Assembly (NCBI RefSeq): GCF_036669915.1
Contig: NC_089315.1
Span: forward strand, 13,321,255 to 13,385,254
Source of the DNA: Pocillopora verrucosa
Taxonomy: Eukaryota; Cnidaria; Anthozoa; Scleractinia; Pocilloporidae
Length of the DNA: 64,000 nucleotides
Reading direction: 5' to 3'
Of this stretch, positions 11,576 to 25,800 are shown piece after piece. A model generated the notes under the pieces. It made no database searches, was not told the DNA's origin, and was given only the letters and a program-made list of their open reading frames with translations. A program made the translations under genes and the position numbers. The stretch's first letter is position 1. Each line of letters starts with the position of its first letter.

Positions 11576-14500
11576 ATGGTTCGAAATGCGGTTGAAAAAA
11601 AATCACATAGTGACAAAAGGAAAGGGAAAAGCCCCCAGAAGCGCAGTTTCTCAACAGCTGAAGTGATATACAGTAATGCTAAAAGATCAGCTCCTGTTGA
11701 TGAAGGCAGTGCACGAAGTAAGCTGATTTGATCAAAATTTACATGTCATTATTTGCTAACTACTTTGTCGTTATGATGAAAGAAAATGGCATGACTGATG
11801 AAAGACTTGTCGGTTTATGTTTAGACCTGGAGTTATCCGTCATATTTTAATAGATCAAAACGTTATCGAAATCAGCCAGGTAATTGGACAAACAACATGC
11901 CCACTTTGTGCACGAAATTGCGGACAGAAGGTTTAATGCGATATCGTAAATATTAAAATAACTGAGAATCAAACAGTACCTAGAGCCGCGTTCTCTCGTG
12001 ATTAAAGCCAGTAATTTCAATACATTGCAAGAAGAAAACAAGTGCATGCGGTCCATTCACTTCATACGCTTTTCCGCAAGACAACGAGAGTGGTATGATT
12101 CGGGAGAAAACTATCTAAACATTTATCCTATCAAAGTTAATCATCAGAAAATTCCAGCATGGTGTTCAAAGTGAGATTTCCTGTACCGGATTGAATTTGT
12201 CAGCCCTTTTTCCCTGAAAAAGTCATGTCATTGCTTGTGAGAAGGTCATGAAATTGCTTGTGGAAATATTCTTTGGTCTCATTGGGTCATGCAAAATTTC
12301 AATAAGTGGAGGTTCAGTAAAAATCTCTGTATGGAAGTCTGTCACAATGACAAACATTGTAACCATGATGACAGTAATTTACTCCTCACAGTTTTTATAT
12401 CAATATTCAAATGTATATACTGGAAGTGCCCATTGACTGTACACCACAGTTTTTAGTAGGGAGGGGGATAAAAAATCATAATCTAAAACGAGCCTTGCTC
12501 TCAGGGTTTGGGTCTACTGACACCTTGGGAATAAAGTTAATTTTTGAGTGTGACAATGTTATTTTGAAATGTAAATAATTATTGTTAGCAAATGTATTTT
12601 GACACATACACTTGTCTTATGGTAAGAGTGTAATCCATTCTGCTCTAAGTGATTAACAAAATTTATTTCTTTTGTGTTGTCTTTCAATTTGATTGCAGAA
12701 AGGAGGAAATATAGACCAGGGACTAGAGCTCTGATGGAAATTAAACATTACCAAAAGACAACTCATCTCTTACTCAGAAAAAGTCCTTTCTTCAGGGTGG
12801 TAAGTTTGATGTTAAGTTAAACATGAATGTTGCAAAGTTTGGTGTTGTATTAAGAAACTTTTAAGTGCTGCAATGTCACTTTTATCATTTAAAAATTTAA
12901 GGTTCAACTTTCAGCATAATGTTACCAGCAACAAGCATTGTAATGGTTTTATTCAATGTTATAACTGGTCACTGCAGTCATCCCCTTTATTTTGGTCTAA
13001 AGCAAAATTCTTGGTTTCAGTTTGTTTCTTTTCATATTCATGACCTTGGTGTTGAAACAGAAGTGGCCATTTCTGAATTACATGAAGTATCTTTGTTTTT
13101 TATTTCCAGCATAATTCTCACACTTGAAAATTAGATTTAATTCAGGGTAAAATAATATGAATAGTGGCACACTGATAGCCTTTCTTGCATTGAAAAGGAT
13201 CATTGCAACCCAGAAATGGGCCACTGGATACAGAAATTGAACTCTCATGGGGCTCTGCTCTACCAAGCCTAGATGTCACTGCACTGGAATTGAACTTTGG
13301 TATAGGGTTATCTGACTCGTATAACTTTTGAGAGTTTAACACACCAGATTTTTGAGAATAGAGGCCTCATGCACCTGGTTATCATCTATCATCACATCCT
13401 TCCTCTATATTAATTGCTTTCAATGAATAAGAGAACTTTAATGGGTTGTTATTTTTCTTGTCACTAACTGTTTGCAGAATATTTGGAATGTACAGAGACT
13501 TTTTAGAGATTCTCAACAATTTCTTAACCATAAACTTAGTTACTGATATGATTAAATCCTTTAGTGGATCTTGTGTGGCACAGTACTGGTAATTTTAATC
13601 ACAACCACCACTTTCTTTTTCAATTTGATAGTGTAATTGATATCACTTGGCTAGAATGTTTAGATTTTCTTGCTTTGTTATTACAAAATTATACAAGTAA
13701 GCTTTTTTATCTTTAGTTATACGTACATGTACAGAGGTTACATATTTTAGTTTATTGTTTGTTATAGGTCAGAGAAATTGCTGACAAGTTTTACCAGCAG
13801 GTAGAGTTAAGGTGGCAGGCAACAGCATTGCTAGCATTACAGGAGGTAAGGAATTCTGTGAAATTTTTGCTGTATGGTTTATTCTACCCTATGTATATCT
13901 ACATTGTTAGTTTAATAATTTGCAGAAGTGTTAAAGACATAGTGATACATTTGGTAGATGTTGTGCAAAAGTAATTTTTAACTGTGAGGCTGGTTACTAT
14001 GGGAGGGGGGGGGTGTGTGAATAGGTTTTCCATCCGTTGATATTTTACTTATTTGAGTGATTTTATCCCTGGAAAATGTTTCATTATAACTTATTACCCA
14101 GTAACACTTGTCCACAATAGTTTATAGAGGACTCTGCACTTGTTAATACAGTTTTACATTCTTTGAAGATGTTTGTTGTTTCTGTTTTCAGGCAGCAGAA
14201 GCATTCCTTGTTAGACTTTTTGAGGATGCGTACCATTCATGTTGTTTATATCCATCACAATGTTATTTTTTTGTTTTATACCTTGTTCCCTTTTACTCTC
14301 TTCATTTATAGTTGTTTACTAATTCTTTCTCAAACATTCTTTATTTGTGTAATATAATCAGTGTGCTTCAACTTAATTGTATGTTATTTTTTGGAAATTT
14401 TACATGTACACATGTAAATGAATGTGCATGAGTGAAGTATTTATTTCTTTATTGTAATGCATGTAGATTTAAATGACAATTGGTTCCTGTGTTGTTCTCT

Positions 14501-14622
14501 TTGTTTTTTCTTGTTTCTTTTACAGTAATTTGTGCGCCATCCATGCCAAAAGAGTCACTGTCATGCCCAGGGACATGCAGCTGGCCAGGCGAATCCGTGG
14601 ACGACATGATGGGCTTGGTTGA
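11576..14622 (+). CDS. Centromeric histone H3 variant (CENP-A-like)
   Basis: Five exons: 11576-11717, 12699-12799, 13768-13845, 14192-14229 and 14526-14622 (456 nt, 151 aa). CENP-A replaces H3 in centromeric nucleosomes and specifies the kinetochore site. The first 48 residues are basic and unlike canonical H3. The histone fold then reads [56 protein letters not shown] and ends [25 protein letters not shown] hallmarks seen: loop 1 is two residues longer than in H3 ([10 protein letters not shown] against DFKTDLRF), tryptophan replaces the H3 phenylalanine, and AAEAFLV occurs after LALQE. Canonical H3 genes are intronless and near invariant; this one is neither. Exon 4 uses a weak donor (GC|GTACCA), but the phase and the [14 protein letters not shown] join are exact. 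A polyadenylation signal AATAAA lies at 14855. Confidence 0.93.
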
Positions 14623-14854
14623 TTGAAAATGAATATTTCATCACTTCATAAACCAAACTATGGAAGAGCACTTTTATTTTTTAAAAAGATGTATTTTACT
14701 TCATGTAATATTTTTTGAGCAACTTTTAGTTTTTCTATTTTTCTATTTTGTTTTATGTAACTTAAATGCATGCTTGAAGTAAATTTTAAATCACTTTGAA
14801 TGTTTGAACTGAGTGCTGTAATTATTTAACGGAACTACTCATACATCAGAAGGA

Positions 14855-14860
14855 AATAAA
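14855..14860 (+). terminator. Polyadenylation signal of the CENP-A-like gene
   Basis: AATAAA, 233 bp past the stop codon, in an AT-rich 3' UTR. Confidence 0.55.
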
Positions 14861-16819
14861 ATTATTTACTAGACTAAGTACTGTACACTGTCTTTAAGTT
14901 GTCTGTTTCTTTTTTGATAGTGACCTTTTTTAACAAGTTGGACTCACCACACTTGGTTCAAAGCAGCTCTACTTATCTCTAATACTACTGAAGTAAATTA
15001 TAAAATATTGGATGAATCGAAAGAGACCGTTTACATTGTTCGTGTTTGTACGTTACTGTTTGCCAGTGTGCTTTAAAAAAAACTGTTGCGTATTATTTTG
15101 AGATTAATTGAAAATACCTTCCTAACAATAACACTTTTGTCATTAGAACCTTTACACCTCGTGGCTGAGTGTAAGTTTTTAATAGTCCTAATCGTTTTAA
15201 TTGATTATCACAACGCGAACCTTTGTTTCGCTGCATGTATCCCACTCTTAGCTCCTTTCTCCGTCGATCAGGTTAAGATTTCTCTTCTGCTTATCACTAC
15301 CCCTGAACATCTTTCAAAAAGTGGTAAAAACAAGGATCCTCTAGTGAGGCTTACACAGCCGATGAAAAGTTTTCGAGTATCATCATTCAATCCCGCCCCC
15401 ATACGGAACATAGTCATCATGGGCCAACTCGAACATAAAGGTTTGGAAAGCCAGTCTAGTCTTTTCTGTATACAAAATGCTTAGATGCAGTGTTGATGGT
15501 GGGTAGTGCTTTTTAGCTTCCCGAAAGTACAATATACGCTGAAGGAGGGTTTGTTGCTGAAACTGCAATGGAGTGCGCGTGGCTTATAATCAGTTGTATA
15601 TTGTTTTTATTTGTATTTTTTGTATGTATTTTTGTGTAATCAGTTAACAATGTATTGATGTGCACATAAACGTCTGCTGTTATTGTTTTCTTTGCTGATG
15701 ACTGACGTTGGTTTCGAGTTTTTCAAGCAATATTAAACTTAAAACATTCCAGACCAGTTTAGTATTAGTTGGGGCGATGATGTTTCGGAAAACGGTGATT
15801 TGCAGTTATTCAACCACAGCGCTTTCGCGTCTTTTACGAACGACATGAAAAAAGTCCGTTGTTAAGATTATACAGCCCGTTCATAAAAGAATTTCCGTCC
15901 AAAGTGGGCTGGTACGATTGCCGAAAATAGCACCTCTCCTACGAAACAAAGCAAGCCATAAGAAGCCTATCAAAAAAATTTTTTTTACTGTGCAGGAATT
16001 TGAAATCATATGAAGCTTAGATCTATAACTAATGATCAAATCAGAAGTGATTTTTTTGGTAAGTCTTGTTCTTTGTTAAAATTACACCCATATAATAGGC
16101 GTTGAACTTCGCCTACAATTTTAAAACATCTTTCCGGAGTTTGCAACACTTGAACGGTGAATTATACAAGGTACCACGGCGACTCAAATCAGATCGGAAG
16201 TGAAAGAGATTTTGTTGAAATGACCATTGTTCTTTGGCTGGACCATCAGTTGCGGTCAAAAGATAACTTGAAAAACGGTTTGAAAATGGAAAGGACCATT
16301 GTGATCTTCGAATGAGTGGGTACCCTTTTGAAAATAATACATGTCAAATATTACCTTAAAAGGAATTCAGTGATATCGAACAACCACTTAGTTTACTATA
16401 CGAGAGTGAATGAATGAATTGTCATTTAACACAAACTGTATTCAAAGCAAAATAGTCACGCAGCAAAACCCACAACTCCTACCTCAATGCTGACTCTGGA
16501 ACAGAATACAGCTCCACATGTGCGCCAAAATATTTTGTATAGTTTAGCAGTTCATTCATGATGTAGTGATACAAAAACAGTTGTTTTGAGCGCGCCAAAT
16601 GCTGTTACATTATTTTCTTAGCCTTAATTCTATTACTCACGATTGCTGAGCGGTCAAATGTGACCCCTTTCACGTGCCCTTTCCGGTGCCTCCCAACTTC
16701 CTCCCCCGGCCAATATGACGCAAGCGCAGAGCGAATCGGAAGTGGTTTTAATAACACGATCATGGCCGCCGGTTGAGTAACTCGCAGTTTACCTTTTGCC
16801 GCAGTGATTTACGCGCGAA
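14861..16819. other. Intergenic region; DENND1 promoter at its right end
   Basis: A 132-codon frame at 15086-15484 has no ATG at its beginning, no splice support and no recognisable domain, so I do not call it. The GC-rich segment 16670-16819 (CACGTGCCCTTTCCGGTGCC, ATGACGCAAGCGCAGAGCG) is the likely DENND1 promoter and 5' UTR. Confidence 0.45.
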
Positions 16820-19800
16820 ATGGGCTCGAGATTAAGGTAAAAGCTTTACATAAGGGTGACTCATGGATCTTGATTTTTATTGACAACTGATTTGTTTCAA
16901 TCAGGCCTTTCCCTGAGAGGATTTTTGAGTGCTTTTTGGAAGTCGCTGCCCCGACAGATAGTGAAGGTACGGTCACTGTGTACATTTCACCTGGAAATAC
17001 AATCTTTTCTGTGCAGACAGTCGAGTCCTATAACCTCTTTTCTCTCAGCGACAATTTCTCTTATAACATGTCATAGTGTAATATTCCCGAGGAGATGTGC
17101 ACAGACTCAAAACTCGCATCATTTCAGTGTAAAATTAACCTATCTGAGGTATCGTGAATTGGCTCGCGTAGTTAGAAATCTTGAGTAACATTTTTTATAC
17201 TTTGACCTTTGTTGTTTTTATGATGACCTGCGTTTTTCTGTCAGTTCACAATAAATACTTGCTCCATCTAGGCGGAGTGTCATTATTGGCTAGAAATCTG
17301 GACATATATGCAGTTATTGCGATTCAAAAATTAAAATATTGACCACGAAACAAACGAGTTTTGATCTTACACTTGTTGAACTTGTTGAATGAAGGGAGAA
17401 TATAAGTTCCTCCTTACGTGATGGGAATAACAAAACCCATAATTACATCGCGGAAACTGCATTATTATCAAATATAAATAGCGAACGTACATAAATGTGA
17501 TCGTTTCTTGCAATGTTTATATTTAAACACAATGAAAAAGTCGAATTGCATGTAATTACACTCGACATGATGTTAAGTACTTTCGTTTCCTTTGTTTTAC
17601 TGTTTTCGATCGCATGGTTTATGAACTGGAAATCATTTCCTTTGGTATTTGTAGTCTGACTAGATGATATCTAGACTAAAGTTAAAAAATCTTCATGATA
17701 GAATGTTTGGGAAGTTGTTCGTATGCTATTTGCTTTTTTGCTACAATTGCAAATGTGGTATGGTAATCCAATTCAGCAAAAGTTATGCTATCCTTCCAGC
17801 TAATGGGGCTCTTTTTCCCTATGGGGATTTTTGCAGACATATTTTTTTACATTATACAAAAGTATTGTGCATATTTTAAAAATTTAATGACCAATTTTAA
17901 TGTGCAATAGTTACAGTGAGGTGTGAATTGACCACCAAACTATTTAGGAGCTGAAGTATACACGTTGGATCAGATGACAGATTCCAATACAATTCTAGGT
18001 TTCCAGCAGAGTTAGGAACATTAAGAATTCATTACATTTTCATATTTAGTGCTACATCGAGTTTGGAAAATGGCTTGATGAGTGTCTGAACCAAAGCTGC
18101 TCCACAGGGGTTCCAAAGGCTAGGAAGAAGGGCCCAGTGGCTCCAAATTGGAATTCCTTTTTACGATATACCACACAAGTGAACAGTATTTTTTTTGTGA
18201 ACTGATTGACTAGTTCATAGGTGAGCAGCCAATAAGACAAAACCACATGTCAAGAGTTTCATTTTCGACCTTTTTTTTTAAGGAATATTGAAAAAAGAAA
18301 TAAATTTTCGTATAGTTGTTTATTTTTGATTCTGACATCTAACTGTCCAACCCCACCTCCTATGTAGTCATATACTTCAATCAGGTTATTAAGATTACTT
18401 CCTGAAAGTCTTTAACAGGACCTGGCGTTGGTTGTTATGATAATTTGTGCCTTTTCAATTTTTACATTTGCTGACTTGATGCATTGGTTTTCTTGTAGGT
18501 CCAGAAACAAAGTTTATTCATCCCACAGACTTTGATGAAAAAGTAGGTGTTTGATCAAATGCCACCAAATGTGAGAACAGATAGTGAAACCTTATCTTGT
18601 TGTCAAGATGACAACTTATTTAAAATTGAATTGACCTTTTTCAGGAAGCATTAAAGGCAATTCCTCAGTTTTGCTATCCTTGTGTCACAAGTTCGTAAGT
18701 ATACATCAAATCATGTTGTAAGTTGTAAATGTTTAGAATGAATATTCCTCAACCTTTTAAACACTGAAAGTGATCAACTTCCCCTTATCATACCATAGTT
18801 TATCTTTCATGGAGGATATGAGGTGGGACAAACTTATCAGCTGTAGGGTGATCAAGCAATTTTCATCAAAGTGTCAAAATTAATCATGGATTGCTTCAGT
18901 TTTGTTTTGCCTCACTATGTGTGTGTGATTAGTCCAGAAAACTAGCATGAGTTTTCAGACTAATCAGTTGCAAACCAAAACCAACTGCAGTTTGGACTCT
19001 TGAGTTTTCTGGCCCTTAGAGATGATTGCTTGTTTTTACCTTGAGTTCTCATGGGTTCCTCTGGACATCTTCTTTTACTCTGATTGGTTATTGTGAAAAT
19101 TATCAAATCCTCTCAATTAGTTTATTCGGAAATGTATTAACTTAAGAAGGGATAGTTATGGATTACATCTTGGGAATCAAAAGGGTTAAGCTAGTGTGCT
19201 ATTTCAAGGTAATGTTATCAGCAACAGGTTTGTGATGAGAAGTAGACAAAATGTTTTCTTCTTTACAGGGAAGCTGTCCAGCACTACACTTTTGTTCTCA
19301 CTGACATTGAAGGAAAGTATAGATTTGGGTTTTGCCGCTATTCTCCAGATGTCAAGACCTGCCTCTGCATTTTAAGGTATTATACTTGAACAGATGATTT
19401 AGTGTTTTTAACACTGGCATAATTGTTTTGTTGTTGTCTTTTAAATATTAAACTACAGCTGTTAACTGATTAAAATAATTAAGTTTGTTTTTTCAGGTAA
19501 AACATGACATTGATAGTTTCACCTCTGATTTCAGCTATTTGCCGTGGTTTAAATTTTTTTATGAGCTTCTGAATAGGATTTCAGACTTGAAGAGAGAAAA
19601 TGAGGTAAAAATGTTCCATAATTATGCTTATTTGCTTTTTGTGTACTGTTAGAACATATTATTTTGTAACAGTTGACAATTTGAGAATGCAATGACATTC
19701 TTTCTGTTTGATGAACAAATATTTTAAGGTAGAAAATTTAAATTGTGCACGTATTATCTATGTCTATTTAATAGCTATTTTCACTGTGGTATCTTCACTT

Positions 19801-22800
19801 TCAGCATTTGCCTCTAGGGAAAACAAAAAGTGTTGTTCAATTTTCATAGCTCTAGATTTCTAAAGCAGCACTTAATGTTATATATTGGCCAAAGGAAGCA
19901 ATTTTGAGTTATAGTGTATTTTTGCTGTCCAGTGTAAGCTAATTAAGCTGTGATATATAAACTGGAGAAAGTTTTCATGCTATTGTTGATGAAGTAAATT
20001 AGTTTTGTGTAGGAGCATTGTACTGAAACACAAGCAAGCTTGGTATCAATATTGTGATATATATTAGGCAGACTTTTTTTATGATAATTTGGCACACTGT
20101 GAGTTTTTGTTTTGTTGTGAAGTTTGCTGAATTTTAAGAGTCTAAGTTGAGTTTTTTTTTTTCCGGCTTTAAATAGAAATGGAATAGTGTCTATCATTTG
20201 ACATTTTGTTATGCAATATACAGATTAATGCCATACTTCCAATACTGAATCATCTATATGGTCAAGCACCTAAAGAACCAGGCTCCAAGTTATCTGTTGC
20301 AGTGGATGGAAGCAAAAGAGTAAGTTACCACACAAATGTATCTTATGAGTGGTGAAGATTGCTTGAGGATAAAACAACTGTTTTAAAAAAATTGTTTTGA
20401 TTTCAATCATGTAGGTAGGTTCCTGTTTAATTAATAGTTTCAACCAGTACCTAGCTGCCTAGTAAGGAATAGGGGTAATCAACTTGTTGAGTAGTTCCTA
20501 ATTTTTGCAAGTCCATAGCAGCCTTGTGCTGCCTCAAAAATTTATAAAAGAACAGTGTGATTGATCATTTGATGGCTTCTAACTGAAGCTGTATTGTGGT
20601 TCAAAAATATAAGCCTTCATAAGAGTTAGTAAAACAACAGCATGTTTGCTGATATTTCAAGTTTTGTAATTTGGGATTAGCATCCTTCAACCTACTATTT
20701 TTTCTCATAGAGTTCATTAATTTTTAAATTAATAAAATGTTATTTTTGTTACATTTTAGGATATTTCCTTTGTTGTGCCAGACACTACTAAGCTACCCAG
20801 TATACCAGATGATGTGAGTGCCTTGAAGCTACTAGCTGTGTCATGTTTTATCAACTTGAAATAGTTAAATAGGCAAATTATTTATCCTGCCTTGGTGCCC
20901 TGATTTATGACTTAATTTTAAGGAGAAAGGTAACCTTTAGTTAAATTTGTGTAAAGAGTTCTAAGAAGGGTTTAGTGCTGAAATTGAATGGGATTTAAAA
21001 TACTGTATATCCTAACATAGGAAATTCATGCCTCATAAGGAGCATTCTCTCTACTGTCCTTTGTTAAAATAAAGTACCTAAGATGAATAGCCAATAATTC
21101 CACTGCCAAAATTTACTGGAGTGTACAGTATGGAGAATTATGGGCCAAAATGATGGAGATCAGCAATGTTGATATCAATGGGCCTCTTGCTTAAAAGCAC
21201 AGAAACAAAGGCAGCAAAAGTTATCTCATCATGAGTTAATGAGATTGTCCTTAATTTATGTCAATCTCGTGAAGTATACAATTTATTTTCCTGAAATAAT
21301 GCAGTGGCAAGTGGGGGCATTATAACCCAGTAAGATTAAAGGTATTTAACAAATGATGGGTATGTTTGTTTGTTTGTTTTTACAGAGGAACCTGACAGAT
21401 TACTTTGCTGCTGTCCATCCCTCGAATATGATTTTTATATTTGCCAGGTAAAGGTTCCTTTACTGCTACACAGTACATGTACATTTTGTACTTTTTGCAT
21501 TTAAATATCTAAATGACTATTTGCTGTCATGGTGTAGATATTGCCAGGTTCCTGGACTCCTTGCCACTTGCCAATTGATAAGTTCACCTTAATTAACTGG
21601 TGTATGTTTGTGTTGATAATACTTTACAATTCTCTCTCTTAGTATGTTCTTTGAAAGAAGAATAATAGTGACATCCAAGAAGCTTAATTTGGTATGTTGA
21701 TTCTGCATTATTTAAATAATTGTGTATTGTTTACACTTTAAAACAAGATTTCCTAGAAGGAACGTCTTGCTGTTGTGTTTAGTAACTTATAAGTTTTTGC
21801 AGTATTATTAGAGGCACAAACTGTTTTGACTCATTGTTCATCAAAATTAATATTCTTTTCCAGCTAACTGCTTGTACATATGGAGCATCATCCCTTTTAT
21901 ATCCGATGCACTGGTAGGTTTTATTTCCTTCCCTCACACCAGATCATACCTTAATTATGCATCATTAAAGAAGATGGTTGGCTTTCTCTAGATTCAAAGT
22001 GGTGTAATAAATACTTTTTTGTTAGTGGTGCACATTTTCAGTATGCTGTGATTATAATACTTTTTCATCATTTTATAGGCAACACATGTTTGTTCCTATT
22101 GTGCCACGGCATCTGTTGGACTACTGTTGGTTAGTATGTAAACAATGGCTTACAGCTTTTACACTGACAATTTTGATTTTTTGTCATAAAAAAATCAGTA
22201 CTATAACACTAGCAAATATATGGTAATAAGCGAATAACATATTTACATATCTTTAACAGTGCACCAATGCCATTTTTGGTGGGAGTTCATTCATCACTAA
22301 TGCCGGTATGTACTAAAAGTGAAGTGAATTTTTAAAATTAATTAGGGCTTAAACGTAATCAAGTAGTCAGTCACAGATCCATACAAAAAAAACAAACATA
22401 CTCACTAACTAATTTGCAGTCTCTCAACGGCTATTTTGAGTAGAGACTTTCTAAGCCATTGCATCATGTGTCTTTGTAGATTGATAGATATTTTAATGTG
22501 TGGCTTTTGAATGTAATTTGTTTAAATTTCATGGAATCTGTTTGTTAAAAGTTTTAGTGTCCTGAATGTATTTGAATTTGAGGTTAATGTTCCTTTTTTT
22601 GCTATGCATTTTTAGAAAGTTCGTCTAATGCCACTTGATGAAGTTGTTATTTTTGATGCTGATACAAATACAATAGAAAGTCCATTTGATGATGTAGCAC
22701 AGCTTCCTTCTGATGCAGTAAGTTTCAATTACTGACTATTGCTAATGCCTAACAAAGTTTCAGTTTAGTAACAGTACAATTATCTTTTGTAATTAGATGT

Positions 22801-25800
22801 GTCTTAAGCTTGTGGGCTCCTTAACAGAATGATCATTTCCCAGCTTACTGCTCAGACACCTGACCACATTTGTGTAGCTGTTACTTGGGAGCTTTTATTA
22901 AAGGTATCTTTTGGTAATTGATATTCCAGGGAAAGCTGGAATAGAATGAGACAGGATTCATAGGATTGATAGGAGGCAGTGTGACTTAGTGGTTAGGGGC
23001 TGGGGCTTATAAACTGGTGGTCCCAGGTTCAAGGACTCCACCTTGCTACTCACTGAGTTTGTTCTTGCTTTCCCTGTGTTCAACTCCTTTGCTGTACTTT
23101 GTATATAGCCAACTGGTCTGCCTCTTGCCAGTTGAGGTTTTTAAAGATTATGTTTTTGTACAATGTTTGGGTCCAATTTGTTCTTACTGGCCTGGAAAGC
23201 TCCATTTGGGGAGTGGTCAATCAAGTATAAATACATATATACATAAATGTAAGGACTTATGAGTGGCTACACTTCCATTTCAGTTATCAACTCTCAAGAG
23301 CACCCTTAAAAAACCTGTTTATCCAATTGATGACCATGTTTCAAGGGCTTTTTTATGTGCCATGGTGTCACTTATAGGATGCTACAGAGATGCTTTACGG
23401 CTCAAGACTGTGAGTATGATGTTACAAAAATTTATCTTACCTCAGTTTTTTTGCTTTTTTCATTAATGGAATAGCGTTGATCGTATCTTTGGGGTTTTGA
23501 GTAATTTGAGCAAAGGAAATTTTGTGAGTCAACAAATAAACATTTACATTTATGTTATACACTTTTAGGGCGAAAAGATTGTCTTCGACAGGGACTCGTA
23601 AGTATCCATGTTCCTGTAGTAATAGATTCAACTGCATTTGTTTATTGAACTGCATTGTAAAATTAAACACACAAAGGAGGAAACGACCTAAAACCTAGAT
23701 GTTGGTGGGATATCCACATAGAGGCTATCAGTCCTCGGATTGATTCGTTCAAGGCTCGTTTTCTCTCACGGCCGAGTAAAACCAGCCCTACAAATGACAA
23801 GTCAGGCGTGAAGGAGAACATAGAGAAAATTTTAACCTTAAGAAAAACACTACATGTTTTCGAAGGGTTTGTCCCAAAGGTGTCTGTTACTCTTTTTCCT
23901 ACTCGGGTTGAAAAAAAAATTCATGTATCCCTTCGAGCAAAAAATAAGAAAAATTTATGAGTAAATGAACCTAACTTGTGTGATTGTAACGACTTTTTCT
24001 GTTCGTTGTCTTAGATTTGTCCAGTCAAAGTCTAACAGTAAAAGACAGTTACTGGAATTCATTCTTCAGTTGCAAATATTTGAACAGGTAATAACTTAGC
24101 CTCACCTTTCCATCGAAAAGCATCTTTTCCCATGCATAGAAGAAAAGTAGCGTTTTACCACGCAATTTAGGAGGTGAGAACGAAGGAGATCGCAGTTCAA
24201 AAAGTCGATTGATGTCCACCATTTTGGTCTTACTCTCGGCGGCCACGCGCACTCTGCATTTGAAGCTCAGTGATTGGTTAAGATTAAATTTCCGCGATTT
24301 TCGCTACGGTTGAGTGCATAAGGCTTCCTAGTGATTTTTCCCGCGTTTTATACAGGGCACTTGTGTTTGCAGTGAGTTTGACTATTAATAGTATCGAGTC
24401 CATTTTTGTGCTCATTGTATCCTAAAGCATTTCTATGGCTTACAAGTAATACGTTTGTTTACTTTTTGCGGTAACGAGAGAATTGACTCTATGTTGTGGT
24501 AAAATTTACTGTAAGCGTTCATCAGTTCGAAGAATACTCTTAATTGTCCAGCTGAAAGGGCTCCTCCTCCTCTGGGCTCGGAGGAACTTGAGTTTATAAG
24601 GTAAACATGGCAGGGGATACTACACTAGTAATGAATACATTTTCGTCTAAGGTTTTTGAACAGTGGGCTCATGTGTTGTAATTTTTACAGTTTATTGCAG
24701 AAAGACTAGACATGTTAAATGAAGGAAGAGGATTCAACGATGCTTTTGAAGAACAAATCGGTTTACAGGCTGAAAGTAAGCAATCTATATTTTAAGTCTT
24801 AAACATCTCGTGATACCAATTTTTTCGTTGGTGCTGAGCACTGCGTTGTGATTGTTCCATTAATCTGGAATACGTGTCCTTGCTATCTCATCAGTGTAGA
24901 GGCTTCGAAACACACCTCGAATGCTTTCTACAGGCTTAGATGCGTAGCGTATCGGATGGGTTTTTAATTCAAGTCCTCATTAACATTTTTTATTCAATTT
25001 ATATATTTATAAACAGCGTAGCTATTTTTTTGCTTGTGCCAAGTGGCTGATGGCTACCAAAAAGGAATGGGGGGGGGGGGGGAGGGTAGAGGGAGGAAGG
25101 GAGGGAGGGGAATTCTTATATATCCGATGCACTGGTGTTATGTCGTTCTGCCGATCTGCTTATTTTATTATTTTTTTAACAGCAGTGGTGCAAAGGCCGA
25201 AAACTCTTCCAAGTGGTCCGAAACCTTATAAGCGTGGTTTAATGATTTTACTAACACCATTTGTTTTTCGATGTGTTATTTTTTGCAGATAAAGGAAGCT
25301 GGAAATCACAGTATCAGTCGTGGATGAATGAAACTAAGGTTTTTGAAGAATGGCACTTCTGATCAAACTGTTGTCTTGGATGTTCTTTTACTGTAGACTT
25401 TTCAGTTGACATAAGCTAAGAACAACCATAGTGAGAGAAGTATTAAAAAAAAAAATCAGCTTGTATTGCTGATTAGTTGTTTTTTTTTTCTCTGAGTTCT
25501 CGTTAACTTTTACAACACAGTCGAAAAGGGCTCTAAAGCTCCGTGACAATGAGCTTTGAGTTACTGCTTGAACTGAGTATTCTTTAGGAAGCCTATTCTC
25601 CCTTCTCGCCGGCCATGTAGACTAATTCTCTCTTTCAGTGACATTGAACCTGTGCGTTTTTCATTTGCAGAAATCTGGCGGTGCTTTCCTCGATAAGGTA
25701 AACTAATGACTTCACAGTTTTTGCCTTTCTCAAGAAGTAATTTGAGTCTATCGGTAATGTCGCAGATGAAGAAAATTCTACTTTTTAGCCATCATTGAAA

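Noticed and set aside
14192..14357. Unspliced continuation of CENP-A exon 4 (EDAYHSCCL...)
   Set aside because: Splicing at the weak donor after 14229 restores [14 protein letters not shown] exactly as in the H3 fold, so read-through is not the coding path.
15086..15484. 132-codon plus-strand frame
   Set aside because: No ATG at its beginning, leucine/isoleucine-rich composition without a recognisable helix pattern, no splice signals and no family likeness.
23017..23262. 81-codon frame with a hydrophobic start in DENND1 intron 14
   Set aside because: It lies entirely within the SINE body and has no splice link to the gene.
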